This document shows positions 9,659 through 18,431 of a stretch of DNA of 64,000 nt, piece by piece. A program made the translations under genes and the position numbers. The notes beneath the pieces were generated by a model. The model saw only the letters and a program-made list of their open reading frames with translations, searched no databases and was not told the origin of the DNA. The DNA is from Streptomyces albiflavescens (GTDB lineage Bacteria > Actinomycetota > Actinomycetes > Streptomycetales > Streptomycetaceae): NCBI RefSeq assembly GCF_014645835.1, contig NZ_BMMM01000010.1, positions 186,001 to 250,000 on the forward strand, given 5' to 3'. Positions within the stretch are counted from its first letter, which is position 1. Each line of letters starts with the position of its first letter.

Positions 9659-9925
9659 ACCTGTGGACGGCCCCGCGCCGACACCTGTGGACGGCCCCGC
9701 GCCGACACCTGTGGACAGCCGCGCGCCTATGCCAGGAGACCGCCGCGCGCCGCTCTCTGCGGGTGGCCCGTGCCGCTCGCGGCGGACAGTCCGTGCCATG
9801 GGCCGCGCAGCCCACTCGGACGCCCCGAGACGCGCGCACCCCGCCCGTGGACCGGCACGCCCGCCCGTGGACCGGCAACCCGCCTGTGGAGGCAAGCCCG
9901 CCCGTGGACCGGCAACCCGCACCCG
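9659..9925. repeat. Intergenic tandem repeats with CCTGTGGAC / CCCGTGGACC core
   Basis: Between the methyltransferase and the lipoprotein gene. Three 24-bp units start at 9659, 9683 and 9707. A second array of 18-20 bp units with a CCCGTGGACC or CCTGTGGA core spans about 9841-9925. The 394-bp interval has no convincing gene; long open frames across it are by-products of the repeats. Confidence 0.75.
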
Positions 9926-10023
9926 GCCCCGAGGCCCGGCACACCCGCGGCGCATGCCGAGGACCCGGCACGCACGCGTACCGGGCCCTCCTTCGGTTGA
10001 CCGAACGAGCGCTCTCCCAGGGA

Positions 10024-10599
10024 TCAGCCCTTGGTCGCCGAAGGCGCGGCGGACGCGGCCTTGCAGCTCGCCTGCGTGGCCATCGCCTTGCCGACGTCAC
10101 CCTCTTCGAGCTTCTTCAGGGCGTCGGTCCCGCTCTGGCTCAGCTTGCCGAGCTGCTCGGCAACCCCGCTGAGTCCGTCGGCGAACTTCGCCTGGTCCTT
10201 CGTGTCCAGGGCGTCGGACTGCTTCCCCAGGTCGGCGTAGGAGGCGGAGAGGTCGTTGAGCTCCTTGACCGCGTCCTTCTGCTTCTTCTTGCCGTCGTCG
10301 ACGTCCGGCGGGCCGGCCTTCTCGATGGCGGTCGCCATCACCTTGTAGGCATCCGAGATGTCCTTGAATCCCTTGGTGTCGGCCTTCTGGACGTCCTCCG
10401 GCGCACTGTCGTCCGAGGCCTCCTTCTGGATCGCGACGTTGGCGGTCGCGATCTTCTTGATCTGCGGCTGCACCGCGTCACAGACCTGCTTGGCCCAGGA
10501 GTTCAGCTTGTCGTTGTTGCCGCTGCTGCTACTGCATCCCGACAGCGCCAGTACCAGTACCGCACCGCCAGACAGTGCGGCCGCGAGCTTCTTGTTCAC
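10024..10599 (-). CDS. Small secreted lipoprotein of unknown function
   Basis: A 191-residue predicted lipoprotein. The N-terminus VNKKLAAALSGGAVLVLALSGC has a basic n-region, a hydrophobic core and lipobox LSGC, so cleavage would place Cys22 at the membrane anchor. The mature part is hydrophilic, rich in Lys, Asp and Ala, and probably mostly helical, with Cys near residue 42 and in ATQASCKAA near the C-terminus that could form a disulfide. The GTG at 10599 is preferred because GAAGGGA lies 8 nt upstream and gives a proper signal peptide; an in-frame ATG at 10617 has no ribosome binding site. It is transcribed downstream of hppA, but a strong hairpin lies between them. No family is recognised. 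Confidence 0.8.
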   Translation of the reverse strand: MNKKLAAALSGGAVLVLALSGCSSSSGNNDKLNSWAKQVCDAVQPQIKKIATANVAIQKEASDDSAPEDVQKADTKGFKDISDAYKVMATAIEKAGPPDVDDGKKKQKDAVKELNDLSASYADLGKQSDALDTKDQAKFADGLSGVAEQLGKLSQSGTDALKKLEEGDVGKAMATQASCKAASAAPSATKG

Positions 10600-10745
10600 C
10601 GGATTGGTCCCTTCCATGGCTCTCGGCCCCGGAACATACACGCCATGCGGGCGACACTCGTATGCGGAATGTCCGCCTGATCAGCTTTTGCAGCCATTTG
10701 CACCAAGGGAGAGAAGGCTCACGAAGAAGGTGTGAACACGCACAA

Positions 10746-10784
10746 GGCGGGCGGAGGCGCGTGAGTACGCGCCGTCCGCCCGCC
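10746..10784 (-). terminator. Terminator hairpin downstream of hppA
   Basis: A two-part stem: an outer 10-bp pairing and an inner 7-bp pairing with a GAGT loop, separated by one bulged base. It sits 50 bp past the hppA stop. Confidence 0.6.
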
Positions 10785-10833
10785 CAGTGCGCGGAACCCT
10801 GACCAGGTGCGAGGCCAGGAACCGTCCGGTTGC

Positions 10834-13239
10834 CTACGAAACCACCGCGGGATCGGCCGGCTTCGACACCCGCTCGGCGTTGCCTTCGTCACCCACGGCG
10901 ATTCCGCGCCGCTTGGAGATGTACACCGCGCCCACGATCACGAGGAGCGCGAGAACGGCGATGAGAACCCGTACGCCGACGTTCTTGTCGTCACCGTACG
11001 AGAACTTGATGACCGCCGGCGCGATCAACAGGGACACCAGGTTCATCACCTTGAGCAGCGGGTTGATCGCGGGCCCCGCCGTGTCCTTGAAGGGGTCGCC
11101 GACCGTGTCGCCGATCACCGTCGCGGCGTGGGCCTCGCTGCCCTTGCCGCCGTGGTGACCGTCCTCGACGAGCTTCTTCGCGTTGTCCCACGCACCACCG
11201 GAGTTGGCGAGGAAGACCGCCATCAGCGTGCCGGTGCCGATCGCGCCCGCGAGGAACGAGCCGAGAGCGCCGACCCCGAGCGTGAACCCGATCGCGATCG
11301 GGGTGAGGACGGCGAGCAGCCCGGGCGTGGCGAGTTCGCGCAACGCGTCCTTGGTGCAGATGTCGACGACGCGGCCGTACTCGGGCTTCTCGGTGTAGTC
11401 CATGATCCCGGGGTGCTCGCGGAACTGCCGCCGTACCTCGTAGACCACGGCCCCGGCGGACCGCGAGACCGCGTTGATCGCGAGCCCCGAGAAGAGGAAG
11501 ACGACCGCGGCGCCCGCGACGAGACCCACCAGGTTGTTGGGCTGCGAGATGTCCATCATCAGGTTCATCGGCGCACCCGCACCTGAGACCTTCTCGCCCA
11601 CCTCGCTCGCGGCCGTGGTGATCGCGTCCCGGTACGAGCCGAACAGCGCGGAGGCCGCGAGGACGGCCGTGGCGATGGCGATGCCCTTGGTGATGGCCTT
11701 GGTGGTGTTGCCCACGGCGTCCAGGTCGGTGAGGACCTGGGCGCCCGCGCCCGTGACGTCGCCGGACATCTCGGCGATGCCCTGCGCGTTGTCGGAGACC
11801 GGACCGAAGGTGTCCATGGCGACGATGACGCCGACAGTGGTGAGCAGACCGGTACCGGCCAGCGCCACCGCGAAGAGCGCCAGCATGATCGACGTACCGC
11901 CGAGCAGGAACGCCCCGTACACGCCGAGGCCGATCAACAGAGCGGTGTAGACGGCCGATTCGAGACCCACGGAGATACCGGCGAGGACGACGGTGGCCGC
12001 GCCGGTGAGCGAGGTCTTGCCGATGTCCCGTACGGGACGGCGGGTGGTCTCGGTGAAGTACCCGGTCAGCTGCTGGATCAGCGCGGCCAGCACGATTCCG
12101 ATCGCCACGGCGACGACCGCGAGGACCCGCGGGTCGCCGTCCTTGGCCTTGATCGCGACGTCCGTGACGCCGTCCAGATCGGCGTACTTCGCCGGGAGGT
12201 AGACGTAGACGGCCGTGGCCACCAGCGCCAGTGAGATCACCGCGGAGATGAAGAAGCCGCGGTTGATCGCGGACATGCCACTGCGGTCGGAGCGCCGGGG
12301 CGCCACCGCGAAGATGCCGACCATCGCGGTGAGTACGCCGATCGCGGGCACGATCAGCGGGAACGCCAGCCCGAAGTCGCCGAATGCCGCCTTGCCCAGG
12401 ATGAGCGCGGCGACCAGCGTGACGGCGTACGACTCGAAGAGGTCGGCCGCCATGCCCGCGCAGTCGCCGACGTTGTCGCCCACGTTGTCGGCGATGGTCG
12501 CGGCATTGCGCGGATCGTCCTCCGGAATGCCCTGCTCGACCTTGCCGACCAGGTCGGCGCCGACGTCGGCGGCCTTGGTGAAGATGCCGCCGCCGACACG
12601 CATGAACATGGCGATCAGCGCGGCGCCGAGACCGAAGCCCTCCAGGACCTTCGGCGCGTCGGCCGCGTACACCAGCACCACACAAGAGGCGCCCAGCAGA
12701 CCGAGCCCCACCGTGAACATGCCGACGACGCCGCCCGTGCGGAAAGCGATCTTCATGGCTTTGTGCGAGACGGTGGTGAGATCCTTTTCGGGCTCACCCT
12801 TCGCCGGGGTCGCTTCCCGTGCCGCGGCGGCCACGCGGACATTGCTCCGTACGGCGAGCCACATACCGATATAACCGGTGGTCGCCGAGAACGCCGCGCC
12901 GATCAAGAAGAAGATCGATCGGCCCGCACGCTGATTCCAGTCGTCCGCGGGCAGCAGCATGAGCAGGAAGAACACCACCACGGCGAATGCCGCGAGGGTG
13001 CGCAGCTGCCGCCCCAGGTAGGCATTCGCGCCCTCCTGGACCGCTGCCGCGATCTTCTTCATGCTGTCGGTGCCCTCGCCCGCCGCGAGCACCTGGCGCA
13101 CCAGGACCCCGGCGACCACGAGCGCCGCCAGCGCGACGGCCCCGATGACCATCACGATGAGACGGTTGTCGTCGGTCAGTACTGCGGCTGCGAAGGTTGT
13201 GGGTTGGTCAAACTGATGAGGGGTAGAAAGCCCCGCCAT
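10834..13239 (-). CDS. hppA: K+-insensitive proton-pumping membrane pyrophosphatase
   Basis: An integral membrane enzyme that couples PPi hydrolysis to proton export. At 801 residues with about 16 hydrophobic segments it fits the family. Signature segments are visible: EGANAYLGRQ, DVGADLVGKVEQGIPEDDPR, and the Mg-PPi-binding NVGDNVGDCAGMAADLFESY. Near the C-terminus are GGAWDNAKK and GDTVGDPFKDTAGP. The segment DAVGNTTKAITKG has Lys at the position that distinguishes potassium-independent proton pumps from potassium-dependent enzymes (Ala there). The ATG at 13239 has AAGGAGG upstream. It would scavenge the energy of PPi released by biosynthesis. The gene is monocistronic, with a TACAAT box upstream. 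Confidence 0.96.
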   Translation of the reverse strand: MAGLSTPHQFDQPTTFAAAVLTDDNRLIVMVIGAVALAALVVAGVLVRQVLAAGEGTDSMKKIAAAVQEGANAYLGRQLRTLAAFAVVVFFLLMLLPADDWNQRAGRSIFFLIGAAFSATTGYIGMWLAVRSNVRVAAAAREATPAKGEPEKDLTTVSHKAMKIAFRTGGVVGMFTVGLGLLGASCVVLVYAADAPKVLEGFGLGAALIAMFMRVGGGIFTKAADVGADLVGKVEQGIPEDDPRNAATIADNVGDNVGDCAGMAADLFESYAVTLVAALILGKAAFGDFGLAFPLIVPAIGVLTAMVGIFAVAPRRSDRSGMSAINRGFFISAVISLALVATAVYVYLPAKYADLDGVTDVAIKAKDGDPRVLAVVAVAIGIVLAALIQQLTGYFTETTRRPVRDIGKTSLTGAATVVLAGISVGLESAVYTALLIGLGVYGAFLLGGTSIMLALFAVALAGTGLLTTVGVIVAMDTFGPVSDNAQGIAEMSGDVTGAGAQVLTDLDAVGNTTKAITKGIAIATAVLAASALFGSYRDAITTAASEVGEKVSGAGAPMNLMMDISQPNNLVGLVAGAAVVFLFSGLAINAVSRSAGAVVYEVRRQFREHPGIMDYTEKPEYGRVVDICTKDALRELATPGLLAVLTPIAIGFTLGVGALGSFLAGAIGTGTLMAVFLANSGGAWDNAKKLVEDGHHGGKGSEAHAATVIGDTVGDPFKDTAGPAINPLLKVMNLVSLLIAPAVIKFSYGDDKNVGVRVLIAVLALLVIVGAVYISKRRGIAVGDEGNAERVSKPADPAVVS

Positions 13240-13281
13240 TCGTCCTCCTTGACGCCTGTGCTGAGCTCAAGATGTGGACGG

Positions 13282-13287
13282 ATTGTA
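13282..13287 (-). promoter_or_regulatory. -10 box of probable hppA promoter
   Basis: TACAAT on the minus strand, about 43 nt upstream of the hppA start, with a TTTTGA/TTGATC region 13-16 nt further upstream. The spacing to the -35 is short, so this is tentative. Confidence 0.35.
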
Positions 13288-13412
13288 GGTACCGGAACCT
13301 GATCAAAACAGTGCGCGGTAAGCGGAATTAGCCTTCACATGCTCTTCAGCAAATGATCGACGCCTGTCCACGGAACCCGAAAGAGGTAATGCCCTAAAAG
13401 CGTTGACCCTTG

Positions 13413-13451
13413 ATCAAATAATCGCGTGATTGATCGTGAAAGAATTCACGA
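13413..13451. repeat. Paired inverted repeats in the hppA/bldG-operon intergenic region
   Basis: GATCAA at 13413 pairs with TTGATC at 13431, immediately followed by CGTGAA-AGAA-TTCACG at 13436-13451. The 334-bp interval is AT-richer than its surroundings. The arms could be operators or RNA structure; no gene is seen. Confidence 0.4.
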
Positions 13452-13481
13452 AAAGGCGGGCGGCCGGGCAGGGCATGCAAA

Positions 13482-13506
13482 AAGGGCCCTGCTGAGCAGG
13501 GCCCTT
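13482..13506 (-). terminator. Rho-independent terminator of the bldG operon
   Basis: A perfect 11-bp stem with a 3-nt loop, followed on the minus strand by a run of four or five T. It lies 68 bp past the end of the RsbW-like gene. Confidence 0.75.
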
Positions 13507-13573
13507 CGGGTGTGCCACGAGGATGTGGCCGTGGCTGCGATCGGGATGCGATCCAGCCGTGGTCGGGATGCGG

Positions 13574-14011
13574 TCAGGAAGCGAGCGTGGCCGGCGGCGT
13601 GGTAGGCCAGCTCATCCTGATCAGCCCGCCGTTCTCCCCGGCGGTGACTTCCACGTCGTCGACGAGGCCGCTGATGACCGCAAGGCCCATCTCGTCCTCC
13701 TCGGCGTCCGCGTCCGAGTCACCGGGGGCGGCGCCCGACACCGTCTCACCAGGAGCCGTACGCGGCGCTTCGTCGCCGACCTCGATGGAGAACTGCTTCT
13801 CGTCCTCGATCAAGCTCACCCGAACCGGCGCCGAGATACCGCCGCTCTGGTGAAGTCCGACGGCACGACTGCAGGCCTCGCCGACAGCGAGCCTGACCTC
13901 GTCGAGTACGGCCTCGTCCACTCCGGCCCTGCGCGCCACCGCTGCCGCCACCAGTCGGGCGGTCCTGACGTGCTCGGGCAGCGCGCTGAAGCGGAGTTCA
14001 ACGGTGGCCAT
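13574..14011 (-). CDS. RsbW-like HATPase anti-sigma/switch protein downstream of bldG
   Basis: A 145-residue GHKL-type ATP-binding protein resembling anti-sigma factors RsbW/SpoIIAB. The N-box region is EVRLAVGEACSRAVGLHQ, in which the Asn expected after the Cys/Thr position is replaced. The G1 region is DEMGLAVISGLVDDVEV, preceded by an acidic stretch (DSDADAEEDE). The degenerate N-box suggests altered nucleotide binding. In S. coelicolor the equivalent product (SCO3548) binds BldG and acts against it in development. The ATG at 14011 follows GAGGGGG. It lies about 100 bp downstream of bldG, before a strong terminator, consistent with a two-gene operon. Confidence 0.88.
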   Translation of the reverse strand: MATVELRFSALPEHVRTARLVAAAVARRAGVDEAVLDEVRLAVGEACSRAVGLHQSGGISAPVRVSLIEDEKQFSIEVGDEAPRTAPGETVSGAAPGDSDADAEEDEMGLAVISGLVDDVEVTAGENGGLIRMSWPTTPPATLAS

Positions 14012-14113
14012 GCATCCCCCTCAGACTTCGGGCGTGCTGTCGGGGGGACGGGGCTGTGGCCCAGTCCCCCCACTTCTGGCGGGTCCGGGCCGGCGGCCCG
14101 GGAAGACCGGTGG

Positions 14114-14467
14114 TCAGTCGGTGGCGTTGACCGCCTCCTCCACCGAGGTGTGAATCGGGAACACCTTGGTGAGACCGGTAATACGGAAGATCTTGAGAAT
14201 GCGCTCCTGGTTGCAGACCAGTCGCAGTGAGCCCTCATGGGCCCTTACACGCTTCAGGCCGCCCACCAGCACGCCGAGCCCGGTGGAGTCGAGGAAGTCC
14301 ACGCCCTCCATGTCGACGACAAGGTGGAAACTGCCGTCGTTCACCAGCTCGACCAGCTGCTCGCGCAGCTTGGGCGCGGTATATACATCGATTTCGCCGC
14401 CGACCTCGACGACCGTACGGTCGCCGTTAGGGCCGGGCACATTGCGAGTCGACAGGGACAGGTCCAC
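14114..14467 (-). CDS. bldG: Anti-anti-sigma factor BldG
   Basis: A 117-residue STAS-domain protein of the SpoIIAA/RsbV class, required in Streptomyces for aerial hyphae and antibiotic production. The phosphorylatable Ser lies in VDFLDSTGLGVLVGG (about residue 57-60), the canonical site whose phosphorylation state controls binding to anti-sigma factors. The sequence from MDLSLSTRN to EEAVNATD is recognisably BldG along its length. The start is GTG at 14467 with GGAGG just upstream. It is divergent from the helicase gene (about 80 bp apart), so the promoters overlap. Its partner anti-sigma protein is encoded immediately downstream. Confidence 0.97.
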   Translation of the reverse strand: MDLSLSTRNVPGPNGDRTVVEVGGEIDVYTAPKLREQLVELVNDGSFHLVVDMEGVDFLDSTGLGVLVGGLKRVRAHEGSLRLVCNQERILKIFRITGLTKVFPIHTSVEEAVNATD

Positions 14468-14547
14468 GGATCCTCCAGCACCTTGCTATCGAGCGGTCGC
14501 CCCATGGGACACCTCGGCAGAGCCCCCGGGACGGTTCGCCAGCCGCA

Positions 14548-17001
14548 ATGGCATTCAATCACTTACCGGCAGGCGTGCACGACGCCTTGGCTCCATTGTC
14601 CGTCACGCCAGTGACACACTCGATGCCGATGGCCAAGAATCACCGATCCGATCGACCCTCGTCGGACACCGCTTCCCGCCCCTCTCCGGGCACGATCCTG
14701 GACCGGCTCGCCTCGGGACCGAGCCGGGCTGCGCGCATCACTCATACGGAGCACTTGCCCCCGCGCGAGGGCCGTCATGCCGTCTGGCCCGACCGGATCC
14801 GCTCGGAGGTCATCGCCGCGGTGCAGACCGCGGGCATCGAGCACCCCTGGGCCCACCAGGCACGGGCCGCCGAGCACGCCCTGGACGGCGAGTCGGTGAT
14901 CGTCGCCACGGGCACGGCCTCCGGCAAGTCCCTGGCGTACCTCGCCCCGGTCCTGACGGCCCTGCTGGACGGCTCCGAGGCGCCGAACGGCCGCGGCGCC
15001 ACCGCGCTGTACCTGGCCCCGACGAAGGCCCTCGCGGCCGACCAGCGCCGCTCCGTGAAGGAACTTTCACAATCTTTGGGCAATGCCGTACGCCCAGCCG
15101 TGTACGACGGCGACACCCCGTTCGAGGAACGCGAATGGGTACGCCAGTACGCCAACTACGTCCTGACCAACCCCGACATGCTGCACCGCGGGATATTGCC
15201 CTCCCACCCCCGCTGGTCCTCCTTCCTCCGCTCCCTGCGCTACGTCGTCATCGACGAGTGCCACACCTACCGCGGAGTCTTCGGCTCCCACGTCGCCCAG
15301 GTGCTGCGCCGCCTGCGCCGCCTGTGCGCCCGCTACGGCGCCTCTCCCGTCTTCCTGCTGGCCTCCGCGACCGCCGCCGAGCCGTCGGTGGCCGCGCGCC
15401 GCCTGACCGGCCTCCCGGTAGTCGAGGTCGCGGACGACGCCTCCCCACGAGGGGAACTGGTGTTCGCCCTGTGGGAGCCCCCGCTCACCGAGCTGCACGG
15501 CGAGAAAGGCGCACCCGTTCGGCGTACCGCCACCGCCGAGACGGCCGATCTGCTGACCGACCTCACCGTCCAGGGCATGCGCTCGATCGCCTTCGTACGG
15601 TCCCGGCGCGGCGCCGAGCTGATCTCGGTGATCGCCCAGGAACGCCTCGCCGAGGTCGACCGCTCGCTGGCCCGGCGCGTCGCCGCCTACCGCGGCGGCT
15701 ACCTCCCCGAGGAACGCCGCGCCCTCGAACGCGCCCTGCACTCCGGCGAACTCCTCGGCCTCGCCGCCACCACCGCCCTCGAACTCGGCGTCGACGTCTC
15801 CGGCCTGGACGCCGTCGTCATCGCCGGCTACCCGGGCACCCGCGCGTCCTTGTGGCAGCAGGCCGGCCGCGCGGGACGCTCGGGGCAGGGCGCGCTGGCG
15901 ATCCTGGTCGCCCGCGACGACCCACTGGACACCTTCCTCGTCCACCACCCCGAGGCGCTGTTCGACCAGCCCGTGGAATCCACCGTCCTCGACCCCGACA
16001 ACCCGTACGTCCTCGCCCCGCATCTGTGCGCCGCCGCCTCCGAGATCCCGCTCACGGAGGACGACCTGGAGCTCTTCGGCCCGGCCACCGCCGGCCTGCT
16101 GCCACAGCTGGAGGCCGCGAAGCTGCTGCGCCGACGAACGAAGGCCTGGCACTGGACGCGCCGGGAGCGGGCCGCCGACCTGACCGACATCCGCGGGGAG
16201 GGCGGCAGCCCCGTGCAGGTCGTCGAGGCCGGGACCGGGCGGCTGCTCGGCACGGTCGACGCCGGCGCCGCGCACACGACGGTCCACGAGGGCGCGATCC
16301 ATCTGCACCAGGGCCGTACGTACCTGGTGCACAAGCTGGACCTGGAGGACTCCGTCGCACTCGTCGAGGAGGCCAACCCGCCGTATTCGACGGTCGCCCG
16401 CGACACGACGTCCATCTCCGTCCTGGAGACCGACGTCGAAGTCCCCTGGGGCAAGGGCCGGTTGTGCTACGGCTCCGTCGAAGTCACCAACCAAGTCGTC
16501 TCCTTCCTGCGTCGACGTGTCATCACCGGCGAAGTGCTGGGTGAGACGAAACTCGACCTCCCTCCTCGTACGCTCCGCACGCGCGCGGTCTGGTGGACGG
16601 TCACGGAGGACCAGCTCGACGCCGCCCGGATCAACCCCGAGATCCTCGGCGGCGCCCTGCACGCCGCCGAGCACGCGTCGATCGGCATGCTGCCGCTCTT
16701 CGCCACCTGCGACCGCTGGGACATCGGCGGCGTGTCCGTCCCGCTGCATCCGGACACCCTGCTGCCCACCGTCTTCGTGTACGACGGTCACCCCGGCGGC
16801 GCGGGCTTCGCGGAGCGCGCCTTCCACACCGCCCGAACCTGGCTCACCGCCACCCGCCAGGCGATCGCCTCCTGCGAGTGCGACGCCGGCTGCCCGTCCT
16901 GCATCCAGTCCCCCAAATGCGGCAACGGGAACGATCCCTTGCACAAGCGGGGAGCCGTACGGCTGCTCACCGAGTTGCTGCGGGCGGCGCCGGAGGACTG
17001 A
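14548..17001 (+). CDS. DEAH-box helicase, 'helicase/secretion neighborhood' (MrfA/YprA-like, DUF1998)
   Basis: An 817-residue superfamily 2 helicase. Motif I is ATGTASGKSLAYL, motif II is VVIDECHTYRG, motif III-like is LLASATAAEP, and motif VI-like is QQAGRAGRSGQG. The C-terminal DUF1998-type region carries a four-cysteine cluster, CECDAGCPSCIQSPKCGNG, that likely binds zinc. Bacillus MrfA of this architecture acts in mitomycin-lesion repair. Actinobacteria keep this helicase beside a Tad-type cluster (the family is named for that linkage), as here. The start is uncertain: 14548 gives the longest frame, and in-frame ATGs at 14622 and 14628 are possible. The 3' end overlaps the convergent TadG-like gene by 35 bp. 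Confidence 0.93.
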   Translation: MAFNHLPAGVHDALAPLSVTPVTHSMPMAKNHRSDRPSSDTASRPSPGTILDRLASGPSRAARITHTEHLPPREGRHAVWPDRIRSEVIAAVQTAGIEHPWAHQARAAEHALDGESVIVATGTASGKSLAYLAPVLTALLDGSEAPNGRGATALYLAPTKALAADQRRSVKELSQSLGNAVRPAVYDGDTPFEEREWVRQYANYVLTNPDMLHRGILPSHPRWSSFLRSLRYVVIDECHTYRGVFGSHVAQVLRRLRRLCARYGASPVFLLASATAAEPSVAARRLTGLPVVEVADDASPRGELVFALWEPPLTELHGEKGAPVRRTATAETADLLTDLTVQGMRSIAFVRSRRGAELISVIAQERLAEVDRSLARRVAAYRGGYLPEERRALERALHSGELLGLAATTALELGVDVSGLDAVVIAGYPGTRASLWQQAGRAGRSGQGALAILVARDDPLDTFLVHHPEALFDQPVESTVLDPDNPYVLAPHLCAAASEIPLTEDDLELFGPATAGLLPQLEAAKLLRRRTKAWHWTRRERAADLTDIRGEGGSPVQVVEAGTGRLLGTVDAGAAHTTVHEGAIHLHQGRTYLVHKLDLEDSVALVEEANPPYSTVARDTTSISVLETDVEVPWGKGRLCYGSVEVTNQVVSFLRRRVITGEVLGETKLDLPPRTLRTRAVWWTVTEDQLDAARINPEILGGALHAAEHASIGMLPLFATCDRWDIGGVSVPLHPDTLLPTVFVYDGHPGGAGFAERAFHTARTWLTATRQAIASCECDAGCPSCIQSPKCGNGNDPLHKRGAVRLLTELLRAAPED

Positions 17002-17533
17002 GCACGGGACGATTGAGCGCTGCCGGCGGCTCCGGGTCCGCCCCGGGTGGGCCGACGGCCGGGCCAGGGGCGCCCGGTCCTGCAGGTCCCGCCGGATCAG
17101 GTTCAGCCGGTCCCACCGGATCAAGTTCAATCGGCCCAGCCGGTCCCGCCCTCGATCTGACCTCCGCGGCGAACGGTCCTCTGCCCGATGCTGCCGTCAC
17201 GTCCGAGGTCTCGCCCTCGACCCCGCACCGGACGAGTCGCGCCCGCTGCGCCCGTGTCACCCGCTCCGCCCGGGCGCAGGCCGCCGCGCCACCGTCCATC
17301 CAGTGGTCAGCCGCGGCGAGTGCCGCCAGGTCGGCCGCCCCCGCCGCACGGTGCCGAACCACGACGACCTGCCCCATGGCCAGGACCGCCCCGAACACGA
17401 CACACAGCACGGCGATCGCCCCGACGGTCCAGACGGTCGCCGACCCTCGGTCCGAGGAAGTCGCCGCCCCTGTGTCCGAGGAATGGGTACGCGTGTCGTG
17501 AAAGGTCCACGTGGCCCAACCGCCTCCCCTCAT
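16967..17533 (-). CDS. TadG/TadE-like secreted pilin-biogenesis protein
   Basis: A 188-residue protein, the last gene of the Tad-type operon. After a short hydrophilic N-terminus comes DRGSATVWTVGAIAVLCVVFGAVLAMG, a single hydrophobic segment with the Gly-Ser/Thr junction typical of TadE/TadG minor pilins. It is followed by VRHRAAGAADLAALAAA, characteristic of the actinobacterial TadE-like group (Rv3655c type). The C-terminal third is a low-complexity Gly/Pro/Ala tail. The ATG at 17533 overlaps the TGA of the upstream gene (ATGA), showing translational coupling. The 3' end overlaps the convergent helicase gene by 35 bp. Confidence 0.82.
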   Translation of the reverse strand: MRGGGWATWTFHDTRTHSSDTGAATSSDRGSATVWTVGAIAVLCVVFGAVLAMGQVVVVRHRAAGAADLAALAAADHWMDGGAAACARAERVTRAQRARLVRCGVEGETSDVTAASGRGPFAAEVRSRAGPAGPIELDPVGPAEPDPAGPAGPGAPGPAVGPPGADPEPPAALNRPVLSPPAPPAATR

Positions 17534-18153
17534 CCGCCAACCACCCCCACCGTCTCCTCCGCCAGAGCGACGGCCTCGTCGCTCAGCTCCAGGGACAGCG
17601 CGTCGGGCCCCGGCGCACTCGCGGTGACCGTCACCCGGACCAGGTCGTTCTCCCGGCTCACGGTGACCTTCGCGCCGCGCGGTGCCGCGCGGCGTGTCGT
17701 CGCGAGGACCGTGTCGGGCGGGTCCTGGCGCGCCGCCGCCCGGGCTCCCGCCCTCGCCGCGTCCACGCACTGGATCTGCGCGGACGCGGCGAGCAGGGCC
17801 CAGACCAGCGCCATTCCGACGAGCACCAGCGAGGGCAGCACCACGGCGGCCTCGGCGGTCACGAATCCACGGTCCCGACACCGGGCCGGGCCGCTCCCAC
17901 CCCGTTCGCTCCCCGACGCGACGACCGGACCATCCGCCCACCGATCACGCCCAAACGAAGCGGCCAGACCATCCGCCCACCGATCACGCCCAAACGAAGC
18001 GGCCAGACCATCCGCCCACCGATCACGCCCAAACGAAGCGGCCAGACCATCCGCCCACCGATCACGCCCAGACGAAGGGGCCAGACCATGCGTCCACCGT
18101 TCGCCCCCGGACGGAGCTGCCGGGCCCCAGGGCACCCGCTCACATCTGGACAT
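17530..18153 (-). CDS. TadE-like pseudopilin with repeat-bearing leader
   Basis: The conserved part is DRGFVTAEAAVVLPSLVLVG. Gly-Phe is a type III prepilin cleavage site with Glu at +5, followed by a hydrophobic helix. The domain ends in a Val-rich C-terminus, EETVGVVGG. The start is unclear. From the ATG at 18153, which overlaps the end of the DUF4244 gene, the product has 207 residues, but about the first 100 precede the cleavage site. That leader includes four copies of a 13-residue GRDRWADGLAASF repeat. TadE leaders are normally short, so either this leader is unusual or translation begins further in (no internal start with a clear ribosome site was found). It is coupled by ATGA to the TadG-like gene. 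Confidence 0.75.
   Translation of the reverse strand: MSRCERVPWGPAAPSGGERWTHGLAPSSGRDRWADGLAASFGRDRWADGLAASFGRDRWADGLAASFGRDRWADGPVVASGSERGGSGPARCRDRGFVTAEAAVVLPSLVLVGMALVWALLAASAQIQCVDAARAGARAAARQDPPDTVLATTRRAAPRGAKVTVSRENDLVRVTVTASAPGPDALSLELSDEAVALAEETVGVVGG
17941..18120. repeat. 39-bp tandem repeat
   Basis: Units start at 17941, 17980, 18019 and 18058; the first three are identical and the fourth has a few changes. A fifth, degenerate unit follows at 18097 and a partial one precedes 17941. On the minus strand each unit encodes 13 residues of the TadE-like protein leader. Confidence 0.95.
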
Positions 18154-18364
18154 TGAGCGCCCGCCCCACGATGCTCTGCAGTTCCTCACTGACCTGCCCG
18201 CTCGTCACCACCTTGTAGAGCACGGCCGCGAAAGCCACCGCAGCGATGATTCCCACCGCGTACTCGGAGGTGACCATTCCCGCGTCCCTCCGCGCCGCCA
18301 GACCGAGCATCCGTGCCCGCGCCCACGCACGTCCCCGAACAAGCCCTCGTACCGTCCTGCGCAT
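18140..18364 (-). CDS. DUF4244 Flp-type pilin
   Basis: A 74-residue small pilin-like protein. A basic leader (MRRTVRGLVRGRAWARARMLG...) ends in RRDAG, followed by MVTSEYAVGIIAAVAFAAVLYKVV. This gives Gly at -1, Glu at +5 and a Tyr at +6, the class III prepilin (Flp) pattern, then a hydrophobic helix. The rest is a short C-terminus, SGQVSEELQSIVGRALNVQM. DUF4244 proteins occur almost only in actinobacterial Tad clusters. It is presumably the main pilin of the structure assembled by the adjacent TadA/B/C proteins. Its stop overlaps the next gene's start region. Confidence 0.85.
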   Translation of the reverse strand: MRRTVRGLVRGRAWARARMLGLAARRDAGMVTSEYAVGIIAAVAFAAVLYKVVTSGQVSEELQSIVGRALNVQM

Positions 18365-18431
18365 CTCAACCCCCGTAAGGTTCGACCCTGTTGATCACTT
18401 GCCGTTCACCGCATGCCGTCGCCGCCGCCCG

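Noticed and set aside
9630..10100. N-terminal extension of the methyltransferase through the repeats
   Set aside because: The extension would be translated repeats rich in Arg/Gly/Ser without family support; the ATG at 9629 has its own ribosome site.
15067..17130. 687-codon open frame antisense to the helicase
   Set aside because: It mirrors the helicase frame and has no domain of its own.
17941..18120. CRISPR array
   Set aside because: The 39-bp units are contiguous with no spacers, are in frame with a protein, and no cas genes are present.
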